DNA of 21,578 nt from positions 1 to 21,578 of the forward strand of contig JAEXGH010000003.1 of NCBI GenBank assembly GCA_023450935.1, written 5' to 3'. Positions within the stretch are counted from its first letter, which is position 1, and each line of letters starts with the position of its first letter. The stretch comes from Verrucomicrobiota bacterium. Lineage in GTDB: Bacteria; Verrucomicrobiota; Verrucomicrobiia; Opitutales; Intestinicryptomonadaceae. The position numbers and the translations under genes are program-made. The notes under the pieces were generated by a model, which did not search any database, had not been told where the DNA came from, and worked only from the letters and a program-made list of their open reading frames with translations. Positions 6,275 through 13,994 of this stretch are shown one piece after another.

Positions 6275-8485
6275 CTATATCATTAAAACATCATCTAAAA
6301 CATTATTGTTGATTGTCAATCCTATTTTTTCAGAATAAGAGCTTGAACCAACCAACACATATATTCCGTTAAAATCCGCTATCAATCCCGCAGCCAAAGC
6401 GTTTTCAAGCTGCGTTTTCGGAATGGACACACAATAGCGGCGAAGCTTGCGGAAGAAATGCGAATCGCCCGAATATCCTTCCGAGACGCGCTTGCATAAA
6501 TCCGCCCCCTCCAAATACGGCACAAGAACCTCGGCGCTGCCCCTGTCGTCTATCAGACGGAAGTTTTGCGCGGCAGTTTCAAATTCAAACACCCCGCCGC
6601 CAGCACCTTTGACGAGCAAATCATAGGACATCGGAACGTCGAAATTGTCGCAGCGGCCGAAGAAATTATCGAAATATTTTGCCACACTTCCGCGCGAATC
6701 CGGCGCTTCGCTTCCGGACGTCATAAGAGTTTCATTAAGCGCACACGCACCTTTGGATATAAATCCCCTGCCGACGGGAGAGTTTGTTTCAAACACAAAT
6801 ACGTTACCGAGCTCCGCGCGCCCTTCGCGGTTGCAACGCCCGGCAGCCTGAATTATGCTGTCAAGCCCAGCGCGCTCGCGGAAGACTTCGGGAAAATCCA
6901 AGTCGACGCCCGCCTCGACAAGCTGAGTGGAAACGACGCGCGTGCATTTTCCCGAAGCGAGCGATGTTTTTATTTCCGCCAAAACATCGTCTATATGCGC
7001 AGTGCACATCGAGCGCGAAAGATGGAAGGCCGAGTCGTCTCCCAGCGCGGAAAATATTTCGGCGGAATGGGCGCGCGTATTGCATATGCACAAAAAAGAG
7101 CCATCGCGCTCACGCAGTAAATCCGCGAAACTTTCCGCCGTGTATTCTCCGTCCATAAGACTGATTTTAGTGCGACGAAACGCCGACCGTAATTCGTCGG
7201 GATTGGGAATAATCTCCCGAACATTTTTCACTGGCGATTCAAACGCATCTTTGTTCGAGCCAATCCGACCCGAAAATACCGGCTGCGTAGCAGTACAAAA
7301 CAACACAGACGCGTCGCCGACTTTCACGAATGCGTCAAGAGCCCAAAGAATCGGTTTGAGAAAACCAGGCGGCAACATTTGCGCTTCGTCCAATATAATC
7401 ACGCTTTTACATATGTTGTGGAGCTTGCGCGTGCGCGACGGCGAATTTGCATACATAGATTCAAACAACTGCACGTTGGTTGTAACGACAATGGGCGCGT
7501 CCCAATTTTCGGAAGCAAAACGCGCCGCCGTCGATTGTCCGTCTGCGTCGAAAATTTTGTCAGGTTCAACATTCGAGTGATGCTCCAAAACATTCTCGTC
7601 ACCGAAAATTTTCCTGTACTGCTCCGCCGTTTGGGAAATTATACTCGTGTACGGAATCGCAACAATCACACGCCGTTTGCCGTTTTTTATTGCAAATTTC
7701 AAAGCCCACAAGATCGACGCTAGCGTTTTTCCGCCGCCGGTTGGCACATTGAGCGAAAAATAGCTTCCCGAATACTTTTCGGCAGCCGCGGCACAGTCGT
7801 CATCTATGCCGCGACGCAAACGGTTGAGGTTGGTCTTCGGCGCATTCTCGAAAAGATTTCCCAAATGCAATTCCAACCTTCGCAGCAACACCTCCAGCGA
7901 ATCTCCGCGGCAGCGTTCGCGCTCCGGAAAGAAAAAATTCTCGGTGTCCAAATAGTCGGCGTCAACAAGCGCCGAAAACATCAGCCTTACAAACATATTG
8001 ACGGTGTACTCGTCAATATCCCCACCCGTCAAACTTTCAGTTTGCGGAATTTTATTTTCTGAAAAGAATTGCCGAACTTGCTCTTCCACGGAGTCAAAAC
8101 ATTCCATTTTTGCAAGGCGCTTTTGCTTGTTGTTGTAATTCTGAAGCCCAGAGTGATGACCTGCAGAAAGATAATCCAAAATCTGCAACCCGATCTTACC
8201 CGCATATATCGCTCCGGCAGATGTATGGTCTACGGAGCCCCTGTAGTACTTTGGATTGTCCGAGTTGTCCAAAACGACTGCGCGAATGTACTCCTGAAAT
8301 TCGTCAGAAAACTTTCCGATATCGTGTATAAGACCCGCCGCATACCCCCAATTTCTACAGCCAAAAGATTCGGCGAATTCGGCGGAAAGAACAGCCACCC
8401 CCTTCAAATGCTCACTTAGCCAATGAAAAAAAGCCTTTTGCCCATTAAGTTTATCAAGTTTTATATGAGCTACAAAATCATTCAC
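6275..8485 (-). CDS. cas3: CRISPR-associated helicase/nuclease Cas3 with N-terminal HD domain
   Basis: The 736-residue protein is the type I effector nuclease-helicase, recruited to R-loops formed by Cascade to unwind and degrade the target. The HD nuclease domain fills about residues 1-220, with His54-Asp55 (GLIHDIGKFS), Asp86-His87, His110-His111 (SAGHHSG) and Asp175 (SALVDAD). The superfamily 2 helicase follows: Walker A VPTGGGKT at 247-254, DEAQ at 366-369 (a DExH variant usual in Cas3), CTATQP at 397-402, STQLVEAGVDLD near 519-530 and QAAGRCNREGR near 546-556. The start codon is GTG at 8483-8485. It has no clear Shine-Dalgarno sequence, but a promoter lies just upstream and no in-frame ATG fits better. 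First gene of the cas operon. Confidence 0.98.
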   Translation of the reverse strand: MNDFVAHIKLDKLNGQKAFFHWLSEHLKGVAVLSAEFAESFGCRNWGYAAGLIHDIGKFSDEFQEYIRAVVLDNSDNPKYYRGSVDHTSAGAIYAGKIGLQILDYLSAGHHSGLQNYNNKQKRLAKMECFDSVEEQVRQFFSENKIPQTESLTGGDIDEYTVNMFVRLMFSALVDADYLDTENFFFPERERCRGDSLEVLLRRLELHLGNLFENAPKTNLNRLRRGIDDDCAAAAEKYSGSYFSLNVPTGGGKTLASILWALKFAIKNGKRRVIVAIPYTSIISQTAEQYRKIFGDENVLEHHSNVEPDKIFDADGQSTAARFASENWDAPIVVTTNVQLFESMYANSPSRTRKLHNICKSVIILDEAQMLPPGFLKPILWALDAFVKVGDASVLFCTATQPVFSGRIGSNKDAFESPVKNVREIIPNPDELRSAFRRTKISLMDGEYTAESFADLLRERDGSFLCICNTRAHSAEIFSALGDDSAFHLSRSMCTAHIDDVLAEIKTSLASGKCTRVVSTQLVEAGVDLDFPEVFRERAGLDSIIQAAGRCNREGRAELGNVFVFETNSPVGRGFISKGACALNETLMTSGSEAPDSRGSVAKYFDNFFGRCDNFDVPMSYDLLVKGAGGGVFEFETAAQNFRLIDDRGSAEVLVPYLEGADLCKRVSEGYSGDSHFFRKLRRYCVSIPKTQLENALAAGLIADFNGIYVLVGSSSYSEKIGLTINNNVLDDVLMI

Positions 8486-8509
8486 ATTGTTGAAGCTATA
8501 ATGATATTT

Positions 8510-8538
8510 TATATAGTCAATTAAATTTTAAAGTTCAA
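8510..8538 (-). promoter_or_regulatory. Probable sigma-70-type promoter of the cas operon
   Basis: On the minus strand TTGAAC (8533-8538) and TATATA (8510-8515) are separated by exactly 17 bp, close to the consensus -35/-10 arrangement. Transcription would begin near 8503, about 18 nt before the cas3 GTG, leaving a very short 5' leader with no Shine-Dalgarno match. It is the only good promoter pattern I found ahead of cas3, and all seven cas genes downstream are packed closely enough to be one transcript. Confidence 0.6.
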
Positions 8539-8688
8539 CGTCAAAAATAGTGGAATGATAGTAAAAGGAGTATAAATAGACTGACGGGTATCGTACAGCA
8601 GTGTGGAACGGGTTGCCTGGGCTCCTTGACGGCGGATCAGAATAAGTGAGAAAATATAGTAATAAACTCACAAGCAGGAAGGAATAAA
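8539..8688. other. Gene-free spacer between the cas promoter and IS remnants
   Basis: This stretch contains no recognisable complete gene. A short plus-strand open stretch from 8580 to the TAA at 8643-8645 reads like the last ~21 codons of a coding sequence (it includes the segment VWNGLPGLLDGGSE). It is closed upstream by a stop at 8577-8579, so at best it is a fragment. AGGAAGGAA at 8675-8683 is the ribosome binding site of the orfA fragment that follows. Confidence 0.4.
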
Positions 8689-8776
8689 ATGAAATCACGT
8701 TTTAGAGTGGAGCAGATAATCAATATCTTAAGGGAATGTGAAGTTTCCGAAAATAAGATAGAGGTATGGCATGCTG
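8689..8776 (+). pseudogene. 5' fragment of an IS3-family transposase orfA
   Basis: An ATG at 8689 with AGGAAGGAA just upstream opens a frame beginning MKSRFRVEQIINILRE. This resembles the helix-turn-helix start of OrfA in IS3-family elements (KxRFxxEQIIxILxE). After about 29 codons the sequence runs straight into the terminal inverted repeat of the next IS at 8777, and the frame then ends at 8791-8793. This is therefore the stump of another, related but not identical IS3-family element. Its remaining part is not found on the far side of the following IS, so a deletion or rearrangement must have removed it. Confidence 0.65.
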
Positions 8777-8843
8777 TGTGCCCGAAAAAGTAGGACAGAC
8801 TTGCAAGGGGTAAATTGATTTGCAAAATAGGAAGGCAAATCAA

Positions 8844-9116
8844 ATGGGCAATAGACGTAAAAAATACACGGAAGAGCAAATCACGCAAATACTCAAGGAG
8901 GCGGAGGTGTCGAACAATGTTTCGGATACGCTGCGCAAGTATGGGGTCAACGATTAGTCGTATTACCGATGTAAGGCTAAATACGGCGGAATGGGCTCAA
9001 AGAGCGTACAAAGGCTTCGAGAGCTCGAGCGCGAGAACGCGCGATTAAAGCGCATAGTCGCCGACCAGATGCTCGACATCACAATGCTTCGGGACATCAA
9101 CTCAAAAAACTGGTAA
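8844..9116 (+). pseudogene. IS3-family transposase OrfA with premature stop
   Basis: The frame from ATG 8844 (AGGAAGG 9 nt upstream) encodes MGNRRKKYTEEQITQILKEA and continues as a typical IS3-family OrfA: a helix-turn-helix, then a leucine-zipper-like stretch LRELERENARLKRIVADQML, ending in KNW before TAA at 9114-9116. Codon 38 (8955-8957) is TAG, where relatives carry a sense codon (the family pattern here is ISExTFYRWKxKYGGM). The gene therefore has a nonsense mutation in an otherwise readable 90-codon frame. OrfA normally binds the element's ends and takes part in frameshifting with OrfB. Confidence 0.85.
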
Positions 9117-9455
9117 AGCCCGAAGTCCGAAGAACCGCCGCCGCGTATCTGATAGCTATGGAGAAGTGGAGTAAAGCACGGGGAATAACGCTCGAGTTTA
9201 CGAGTCCGGGGACGGAGAACGGACAGATAGAAAGCTTCAACGGGACGATGCGAAACGAGATATTGCGTGGAGTCGAGTTCGAGAGCGTGCGTGAAGCGCG
9301 CGAGGATCTGGAAAAATGGCGCGAAAAGTATAATAACGAGACCGCACTCGGCGTTGAACTACGAACCGCCAAGCACCCGCCGCCGCACCCATGAGGGCGA
9401 TACGAACCAATTTAATCTTGAATCAATAAACCCAATCAATAATAACATCAACTAA
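9113..9455 (+). pseudogene. IS3-family transposase OrfB, internally deleted and frameshifted
   Basis: Just overlapping the orfA stop, a second frame starts KPEVRRTAAAYLI. That is the usual OrfB beginning, but it jumps directly to the C-terminal part of an rve integrase domain (GITLEFTSPGTENGQIESFN). The Glu of IESFNG is the third catalytic residue. The parts holding the two catalytic Asp residues are gone, a loss of about 150 codons. Near 9340 a 1-nt shift moves the continuation NERPHSALNYEPPS into another frame, which runs to the stop near 9455. The product would be inactive. Confidence 0.85.
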
Positions 9456-9505
9456 GTCAATTTACTCCCTTAACTTCCTGTCTAATTTTGGGCACAGTGC
9501 ACGCG

Positions 9506-10117
9506 ATGTTGCCGCTATTCGGGGTCTTTACAATATTCTTTGCTCACCTTGACGATGTTATTTTTTTTCTACAATCGCATAATCTAAGCCCATATTGGGG
9601 AATTGTTCCCCTGTGGATATTGTTTTTGGGGTATATCCCGTATATCTGCATCCAAATTCGCCGCCTACACGATATGAACCTGTCGGGGAATTGGTATTTT
9701 TTTGCTTTTATAGTAAACTACACTCCACTGGTAGTCGTTAAATGGTTAATTCTTGGGTGTGTCCCAGGGACTAAAACGGCAAATAAATTTGGTGAATCTA
9801 CAACATCAAAAACCCAAAACACTTCAAAAATAATGATGTCATCAAAATTGAAGGGAGACATTGAAACCCTTTTTACTTCTACCGAAACACAAAATAAACC
9901 GCCTATGAGAAACAAAAAACAAATACTGTTCTCGTTTTTGGTCGGTCTAATTATCGGAGCAACCTCAGTATACGCGCTGTCAAATCGCTACGCGTCCTAC
10001 TTGTCGTTTAAGTGGAGAATTGTCAGAATAGACACGTATACAGGGAAGACAGAAGTTGGCGATGCGCGAATACCGAACGCAGGGTGGATTGAAGTTAAAG
10101 AAGAAATAAGCCGCTAA
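9506..10117 (+). CDS. DUF805-type membrane protein with extra C-terminal domain, probably 5'-truncated
   Basis: From ATG 9506 the frame gives 203 residues. Residues 1-97 match the second half of DUF805 membrane proteins: hydrophobic segments around 3-22, 33-50 and 62-84, the signature RRLHDMNLSGNW (52-63) and the PGTKTANKFGES end (87-98). The N-terminal DUF805 part, which normally starts with a helix carrying a GRxxRxEYW-like motif, is absent. The right end of the IS lies 9 nt upstream, so the gene was probably cut there. A linker follows, then a second part from residue 134 with one membrane helix (FLVGLIIGATSVYAL) and a small tail with RIVRIDTYTGKTEV. Function unknown. No ribosome binding site is visible, so expression is doubtful. 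Its stop overlaps the end of the convergent integrase pseudogene. Confidence 0.65.
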   Translation: MLPLFGVFTIFFAHLDDVIFFLQSHNLSPYWGIVPLWILFLGYIPYICIQIRRLHDMNLSGNWYFFAFIVNYTPLVVVKWLILGCVPGTKTANKFGESTTSKTQNTSKIMMSSKLKGDIETLFTSTETQNKPPMRNKKQILFSFLVGLIIGATSVYALSNRYASYLSFKWRIVRIDTYTGKTEVGDARIPNAGWIEVKEEISR

Positions 10118-11275
10118 CTCGGCAAAATCTCGAAATACGCCTTTGCGGTTTGCTTGTCCACTAATGCTCCGAAATAGTGGTTTTGGAGTGTTTGAGCGTT
10201 GTTGTGGCGCGTAATGAAGCGCGTTCGCTCCGCGTCCTTGTAAAGACTCAAATGATACGTCGCAAAACTATGCCGCGCGAAATTCTGCGGTAAATTCAAA
10301 TCCTTGCCAATCTTTGTTCGAAGAGTGTTTGACGGACACTTAAAATCCGATTCTCTGTATTTTTCAAGCCAAGCCCATAAATTGGGTTCATAGTCGCGGA
10401 CAATCCACGCCTTTTCCCCTCCCTTTACAATTTCCTTCGGGAACGTTATAGACCTTCCGCCATAGTCAATAAAATCATTTTAAAACGTTGGCATTCGTCA
10501 ACGCGAACACCCGCAAAAAGCGCGAGCGCATAAAATTTGCAGTATTGCGGATATTTTTGCTCTAAGAGCGACATAAAAGATTTCGCTTGCTCAACCGACA
10601 AAAAACCGATTTCGAACTTTTGCTCTTCAATAAGAAAGTCGTCGGAAGAAAGCTTGTCAAACGGGTTGCTTAAAATGGCGTCTTTTCCAAAACAATACGC
10701 AAAAAAATCGGAAAGCGTGCTTTTGTAGTGAATGATAGTTTTTTGTTTCCCTTTTGATTTTATGTATTCCAAAATTGCGGCGGGAGTCGCATAAGAGAAG
10801 GATTTAAAGGTTTTTTGAAAATCCAACAGCCGCGCCCGCGTATGCTTTATGTGGGAAGCAGACAATCCTTTTGCCCGCTTTATGTCCATAAAAGAATTGA
10901 TGAGACCTTCCACGTCGGCGTTTGAATCATATGCCAAGCCTTTTTGACCGCCTCTACAAGAGTCCGCCCTTTCGGCAAAAGACGAACCGCCGCAACAATA
11001 TCGTCCATTTGAGCCGTTGAAAACGAATTAACAATTTTTGCGGAAGGAGTATTTACATTTTCGAGATTGCGCTTGAAAGCTTCTGCGTCTTTTTTGGAGT
11101 AAAAATATTTGCGACAATATTTGCCGTCGCGCTTGTAGGAACAGACATAACCGTCTTCACCGTGAATTTTACATTTCGCTACTTTCATAAAAACCTTGTC
11201 GCGAAAATGTCGCAAATTTTCGCCCTCAAAATAAGCTTTTTTGATGAGTTCCGCTTTCCTTTCAAAATCTTTCAA
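10114..11275 (-). pseudogene. Tyrosine recombinase (integrase) broken by two frameshifts
   Basis: Three consecutive frames together encode one phage/island-type integrase of about 385 residues. The first (11275 to about 10930) holds an N-terminal arm and the start of the SAM-like core-binding domain, up to LVEAVKKA. The second (about 10937 to 10480) continues with YDSNADVEGLINSF, the rest of that domain and ALFAGVRVDECQR, containing the first catalytic Arg. The third (about 10479 to 10114) runs from NDFIDYGGRSITF through FARHSFATYHL to NHYFGALV, with the catalytic Tyr. The His expected just before the second Arg (HxxR) is not present in QNFARHS, as in some verrucomicrobial relatives (my recollection). 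The gene lies directly downstream of tRNA-Pro and points away from it, the usual layout at the edge of a tRNA-integrated island. Confidence 0.88.
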
Positions 11276-11312
11276 AACTCTTCAATAACCCTACAACACA
11301 GTGCAATCAAAC

Positions 11313-11346
11313 AAAAAAGCCTGCAAACTATGATGTTTACAGGCTT
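11313..11346 (-). terminator. Intrinsic terminator after tRNA-Pro
   Basis: Positions 11317-11328 and 11335-11346 form a 12-bp stem with one mismatch (AAGCCTG-AAAC pairing with GTTT-CAGGCTT) and a 6-nt loop. On the minus strand it is followed by six T residues (11313-11318). It lies 6 nt beyond the encoded CCA end of the tRNA and would end the tRNA transcript before the integrase remnant. Confidence 0.8.
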
Positions 11347-11352
11347 TTATTT

Positions 11353-11429
11353 TGGTCGAGGTGAGTGGATTCGAACCACCGGCCTCTACGTCCCGAACGT
11401 AGCGCTCTACCAGGCTAAGCTACACCTCG
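11353..11429 (-). tRNA. tRNA-Pro (anticodon CGG)
   Basis: On the minus strand the 77-nt sequence folds into a complete cloverleaf. The acceptor stem CGAGGTG/CACCTCG is perfect, the D stem is GCTT/GAGC, and the anticodon stem CTACG/CGTAG carries the loop TTCGGGA, so the anticodon is CGG. The T stem GGTGG/CCACT carries the loop TTCGAAT. A73 and an encoded CCA follow. G37 next to the anticodon is typical of tRNA-Pro. The gene lies 28 bp after the ccsA stop on the same strand and is followed by its own terminator and the integrase pseudogene, so its 3' end is the probable attachment site of the island to its left. Confidence 0.97.
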
Positions 11430-11457
11430 CCAAAACACAGTACTACTTTAAATAATA

Positions 11458-13263
11458 CTACTCGACTTTGTATACTATAAACGCGAGCGGTGCAACACTT
11501 ATTTGTAAAAAAATGAAAATAATAAGCCACAACCATCCGCCTTCGGAGAATCCGTATGAATGCAATCCTATGCCCATCATATTTACGCCGAACCACGCCC
11601 ACGCCACTACAACGTTCCCCAACGCGGCCAACGCCAGGAAAAACCTGTCGTTGCAAACCTTAAGCAGGCGGCAATGGATAACTCCGGCCGTCCAAAGCAC
11701 AATCATCAATGCGCCGTTTTCTTTCGGGTCCCACCCCCAAAAACGCCCCCAACTCATATCCGCCCAAATGCCGCCGAGCATTGTTCCCGTAAAGGTAAAC
11801 AGCAGGCAAACGCACAGAAGAACATACACGCCATCGGCGGTTTTAGTTGTTTCCACCCCGAAATTCGTTTTCGAAAATGCGTTGCAAACAAGCCGCAACG
11901 ACGCCGTCCACCCCGCCAAAAATAACCCGCAATAACCAATCATTATTGTTGTCACGTGGGTGGTAAGCCAAAAATTCGAATTTAGCACGGCGCGCATCAT
12001 CGCCATGGTATCGCCGCTATACGGCAGATTTACAGCCACCACAAGCGACAACAATCCGCCGAACGCCGCCGCCAATGCCGCCAGAAACGACCCCTTTTTC
12101 GCGAATAAAAACAAACCGAACGCCGCCGCCATCGCGCCCGCAAACACAACCGAAGAATAGAAGTTCGTAACGGGCGGACGCATCTGTATATACATGCGCG
12201 CTGCCATTGCCGCGAGATGGACAACCACGCCCGCCGTCAAAAAAACGCCCCCAGCGCACCCCAATTTTCCGCTCCAAATTTTTGAAAGCGCAAGGCACAC
12301 AAACGCAAAAGCGTAGAGAATCAAGCCCGCAAAGAACGGGTCGAACATATTGAAGACGGCTTCGACGCGAATGCGAAATGCGGAAATATCGCCCAAATTT
12401 TGCGAAATTTCCGACAGCCCCTTTTCGAGCGCGGCGCGGTCGCCCGCCGACACGGCGTCGAGCGTTTCGGCGTAGGCCCGCAAAAGTTTCGAAGCGCGGG
12501 CGGGAAGTTTTCTGTCGAGCATTGCCTGAACGGGCGTTTTAAATTCGCCGCCGTCCCAAACGGTTTTTAGCACCGCGTTGTTATTTTTCCGTTCGAATTC
12601 CGCAATATAATTAAGGTAGTTTAAATACGCGCTTGCGGCGACAAGTTTGGAATCGTCGGGGCGGCGTTTCTGTTTCACCGCGGCTTTTAATTCGCCCTCG
12701 GCGTCGGCAACAGCCTTGCGCCAAATGGCGAGCGTTTCCTTTGCCGATTTTGCGTCGGGGTGTTTTACTCCCAGTGCGTTCAACGACATTCCGAGCGAAG
12801 ACGCCGCTGCAACTACCTCTCTACAGGCCTTTGCATACGCGTCTTTCCCCTCCGCCGACCCCGCAAGGGATTCATATTTTTTCGACACCGCCGAATACTT
12901 AACGTATCTCCCGTCGGCGCCGAGAAACTTCTGCAAATCGCGGTTATCGGTTCTGATTAGCGGCGAGGACTCCGCCTTTTCGGGCTGCGCGCTCGCCGTC
13001 CAAAGCCACTTTGTAGCCGACATTTTCCCGCCGTCGAACTTTGCCGAATTTTTACCCGAAAACGACTTCAGCACGTCGGCCGCTGCGCTCGACATCGGCA
13101 TAATGCGCCCTCCCATCGACACAGGAAGCGAGCCGAAACTCCGCCCGAAAACGTCGTCGAAAAGCGAATCCCCCGAAATGCACTTGAACGCGAACGGCGA
13201 AAACGCAAGCAGCAGCGCGACCGCCGAAGAGATGAGTATTATCAATTTTTCCCCGCGAATCAT
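11458..13263 (-). CDS. ccsA: Cytochrome c biogenesis protein CcsA (System II) with large N-terminal exported region
   Basis: The 601-residue product starts at the ATG whose first bases overlap the resB stop (ATGA). The longer open frame upstream lies inside resB. One helix near residues 7-25 is followed by about 300 residues without clear membrane segments, including GGRIMPMSSAAADVLKSFSG near residue 50. Then comes a CcsA/CcmF-type membrane domain with several helices. The haem-handling tryptophan-rich motif is clear in WADMSWGRFWGWDPKENG, and conserved His residues are seen in LTTHVTTIMIGY and GVIHCRLL. CcsA with ResB exports haem and attaches it to apocytochromes c outside the cytoplasmic membrane. 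The long soluble insertion resembles the forms in Bacteroidota and related groups. The tRNA-Pro gene follows. Confidence 0.93.
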   Translation of the reverse strand: MIRGEKLIILISSAVALLLAFSPFAFKCISGDSLFDDVFGRSFGSLPVSMGGRIMPMSSAAADVLKSFSGKNSAKFDGGKMSATKWLWTASAQPEKAESSPLIRTDNRDLQKFLGADGRYVKYSAVSKKYESLAGSAEGKDAYAKACREVVAAASSLGMSLNALGVKHPDAKSAKETLAIWRKAVADAEGELKAAVKQKRRPDDSKLVAASAYLNYLNYIAEFERKNNNAVLKTVWDGGEFKTPVQAMLDRKLPARASKLLRAYAETLDAVSAGDRAALEKGLSEISQNLGDISAFRIRVEAVFNMFDPFFAGLILYAFAFVCLALSKIWSGKLGCAGGVFLTAGVVVHLAAMAARMYIQMRPPVTNFYSSVVFAGAMAAAFGLFLFAKKGSFLAALAAAFGGLLSLVVAVNLPYSGDTMAMMRAVLNSNFWLTTHVTTIMIGYCGLFLAGWTASLRLVCNAFSKTNFGVETTKTADGVYVLLCVCLLFTFTGTMLGGIWADMSWGRFWGWDPKENGALMIVLWTAGVIHCRLLKVCNDRFFLALAALGNVVVAWAWFGVNMMGIGLHSYGFSEGGWLWLIIFIFLQISVAPLAFIVYKVE

Positions 13264-13994
13264 ATTTTTTGTGTAAAACGTTTCGACGCGAACGTAAACA
13301 GCATTCCCGCAAACACCGCCCCCGATGCCAGCCACGGAAGCGTCCGCGCCGGATTTTTCACCACCGTGAACACGCTGCGCGGCACACCGCCGAGCGAATA
13401 CGAACTCTGGTAGAACGTCCAACCGTTAAACGAAACCGGAGCGTTCATCTGAACTACCGCCTCCGTCGTGGTATTATTGTGAACGAAAACGACGTCGCTG
13501 GAAAAGTTTTTGGGAATGTCGCTGCCCTGCCAGTCTGTCTTTGTAAACTTCAGAAGTTTTACCGAAAACGGCAGCATGCGCGTTTTGCCGTTGCGCATAA
13601 CGACCACCGATGTGGGAACACCCTCGACGGCTGTCATTGTGCCCTCTTCGCGCATAAAATACTGCAACGCTCCCGAGACAATCAGCAGAACGAGCGCGCT
13701 GTGGATTATCGACGAGCCGAAGCCAGCCACTGCGAACGACATATATTTAAGCGAGCTGAACACTATGTTTACAACCGCCAAAACCCCGACCGCCGCGCCG
13801 CCGAGCAAGGGCACGCCGAATGGTTCGAACACGAAAAAACTTTCGAAAAAAACGGAGGCCGCGCGTTCCACGCCCATTTGCCGCTGCGCGAGGGTTGCCA
13901 CAAAAACTAGGGCGACGGAATAAAACAGAAGTCCCACCGTCAAGCGCGGCGAGGCAAGCCAGCTATTCACCGATTCCCGTATTTTTTTAAACAT
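13260..13994 (-). CDS. resB: Cytochrome c biogenesis protein ResB-like
   Basis: This 244-residue membrane protein has hydrophobic segments around residues 17-35, 60-80, 86-108 and 218-236. Between the last two lies an exported domain of about 105 residues containing VVMRNGKTRMLPFSVKLLKF and NGWTFYQSSYS, segments typical of short ResB-like proteins. ResB works with CcsA in haem delivery for cytochrome c maturation. The ATG at 13992-13994 gives a start (MFKKIRES) that overlaps the ychF stop by 8 nt. An upstream start in the same frame would lie deep within ychF and adds a non-membrane stretch without family resemblance. The stop codon overlaps the ccsA start by 4 nt, so the two are probably translated in equal amounts. 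Confidence 0.9.
   Translation of the reverse strand: MFKKIRESVNSWLASPRLTVGLLFYSVALVFVATLAQRQMGVERAASVFFESFFVFEPFGVPLLGGAAVGVLAVVNIVFSSLKYMSFAVAGFGSSIIHSALVLLIVSGALQYFMREEGTMTAVEGVPTSVVVMRNGKTRMLPFSVKLLKFTKTDWQGSDIPKNFSSDVVFVHNNTTTEAVVQMNAPVSFNGWTFYQSSYSLGGVPRSVFTVVKNPARTLPWLASGAVFAGMLFTFASKRFTQKI

Larger units (their letters stand above)
8777..9496 (+). mobile_element. Internally deleted IS3-family insertion sequence (720 bp)
   Basis: The left end TGTGCCCGAAAAAGTAGGACAG (read from 8777 in two parts: TGTGCCCGAAA and AAGTAGGACAG) and the complement of the right end (TGTGCCCAAAATTAGACAGG, 9496 back to 9477) are imperfect inverted repeats of the IS3 type. Between them lie an OrfA remnant and an OrfB remnant in the usual order. 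A complete element would be about 1.2-1.3 kb. Here roughly 0.5 kb of orfB is absent, including the region for the first two acidic residues of the DDE motif. I could not find a convincing target-site duplication: CTG precedes the left end and GTG follows the right. The element cannot be autonomous but could be moved in trans. The OrfA sequence suggests an IS407-like group (inference). Confidence 0.85.

Noticed and set aside
1018..8485. Possible frameshift or loss in the cas operon
   Set aside because: All seven genes are full-length with their expected motifs. Small overlaps are normal coupling, not damage.
8637..8888. Minus-strand open frame of 83 codons with hydrophobic residues
   Set aside because: It is antisense to the IS remnants and crosses the IS left end, so it is a by-product of the transposase frames.
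11353..11429. Search for a second copy of the tRNA-Pro 3' end within the window as an island attachment site
   Set aside because: I saw no convincing repeat between 1 and 11352, so the other end, if present, is outside the window.
11162..11455. Open frame of 97 codons reading through the tRNA region on the plus strand
   Set aside because: Its C-terminal half is the complement of tRNA-Pro, a well-known kind of false gene call.
13264..13422. Upstream extension of the ccsA reading frame
   Set aside because: It lies inside resB. The ATGA overlap with the resB stop is a better start.
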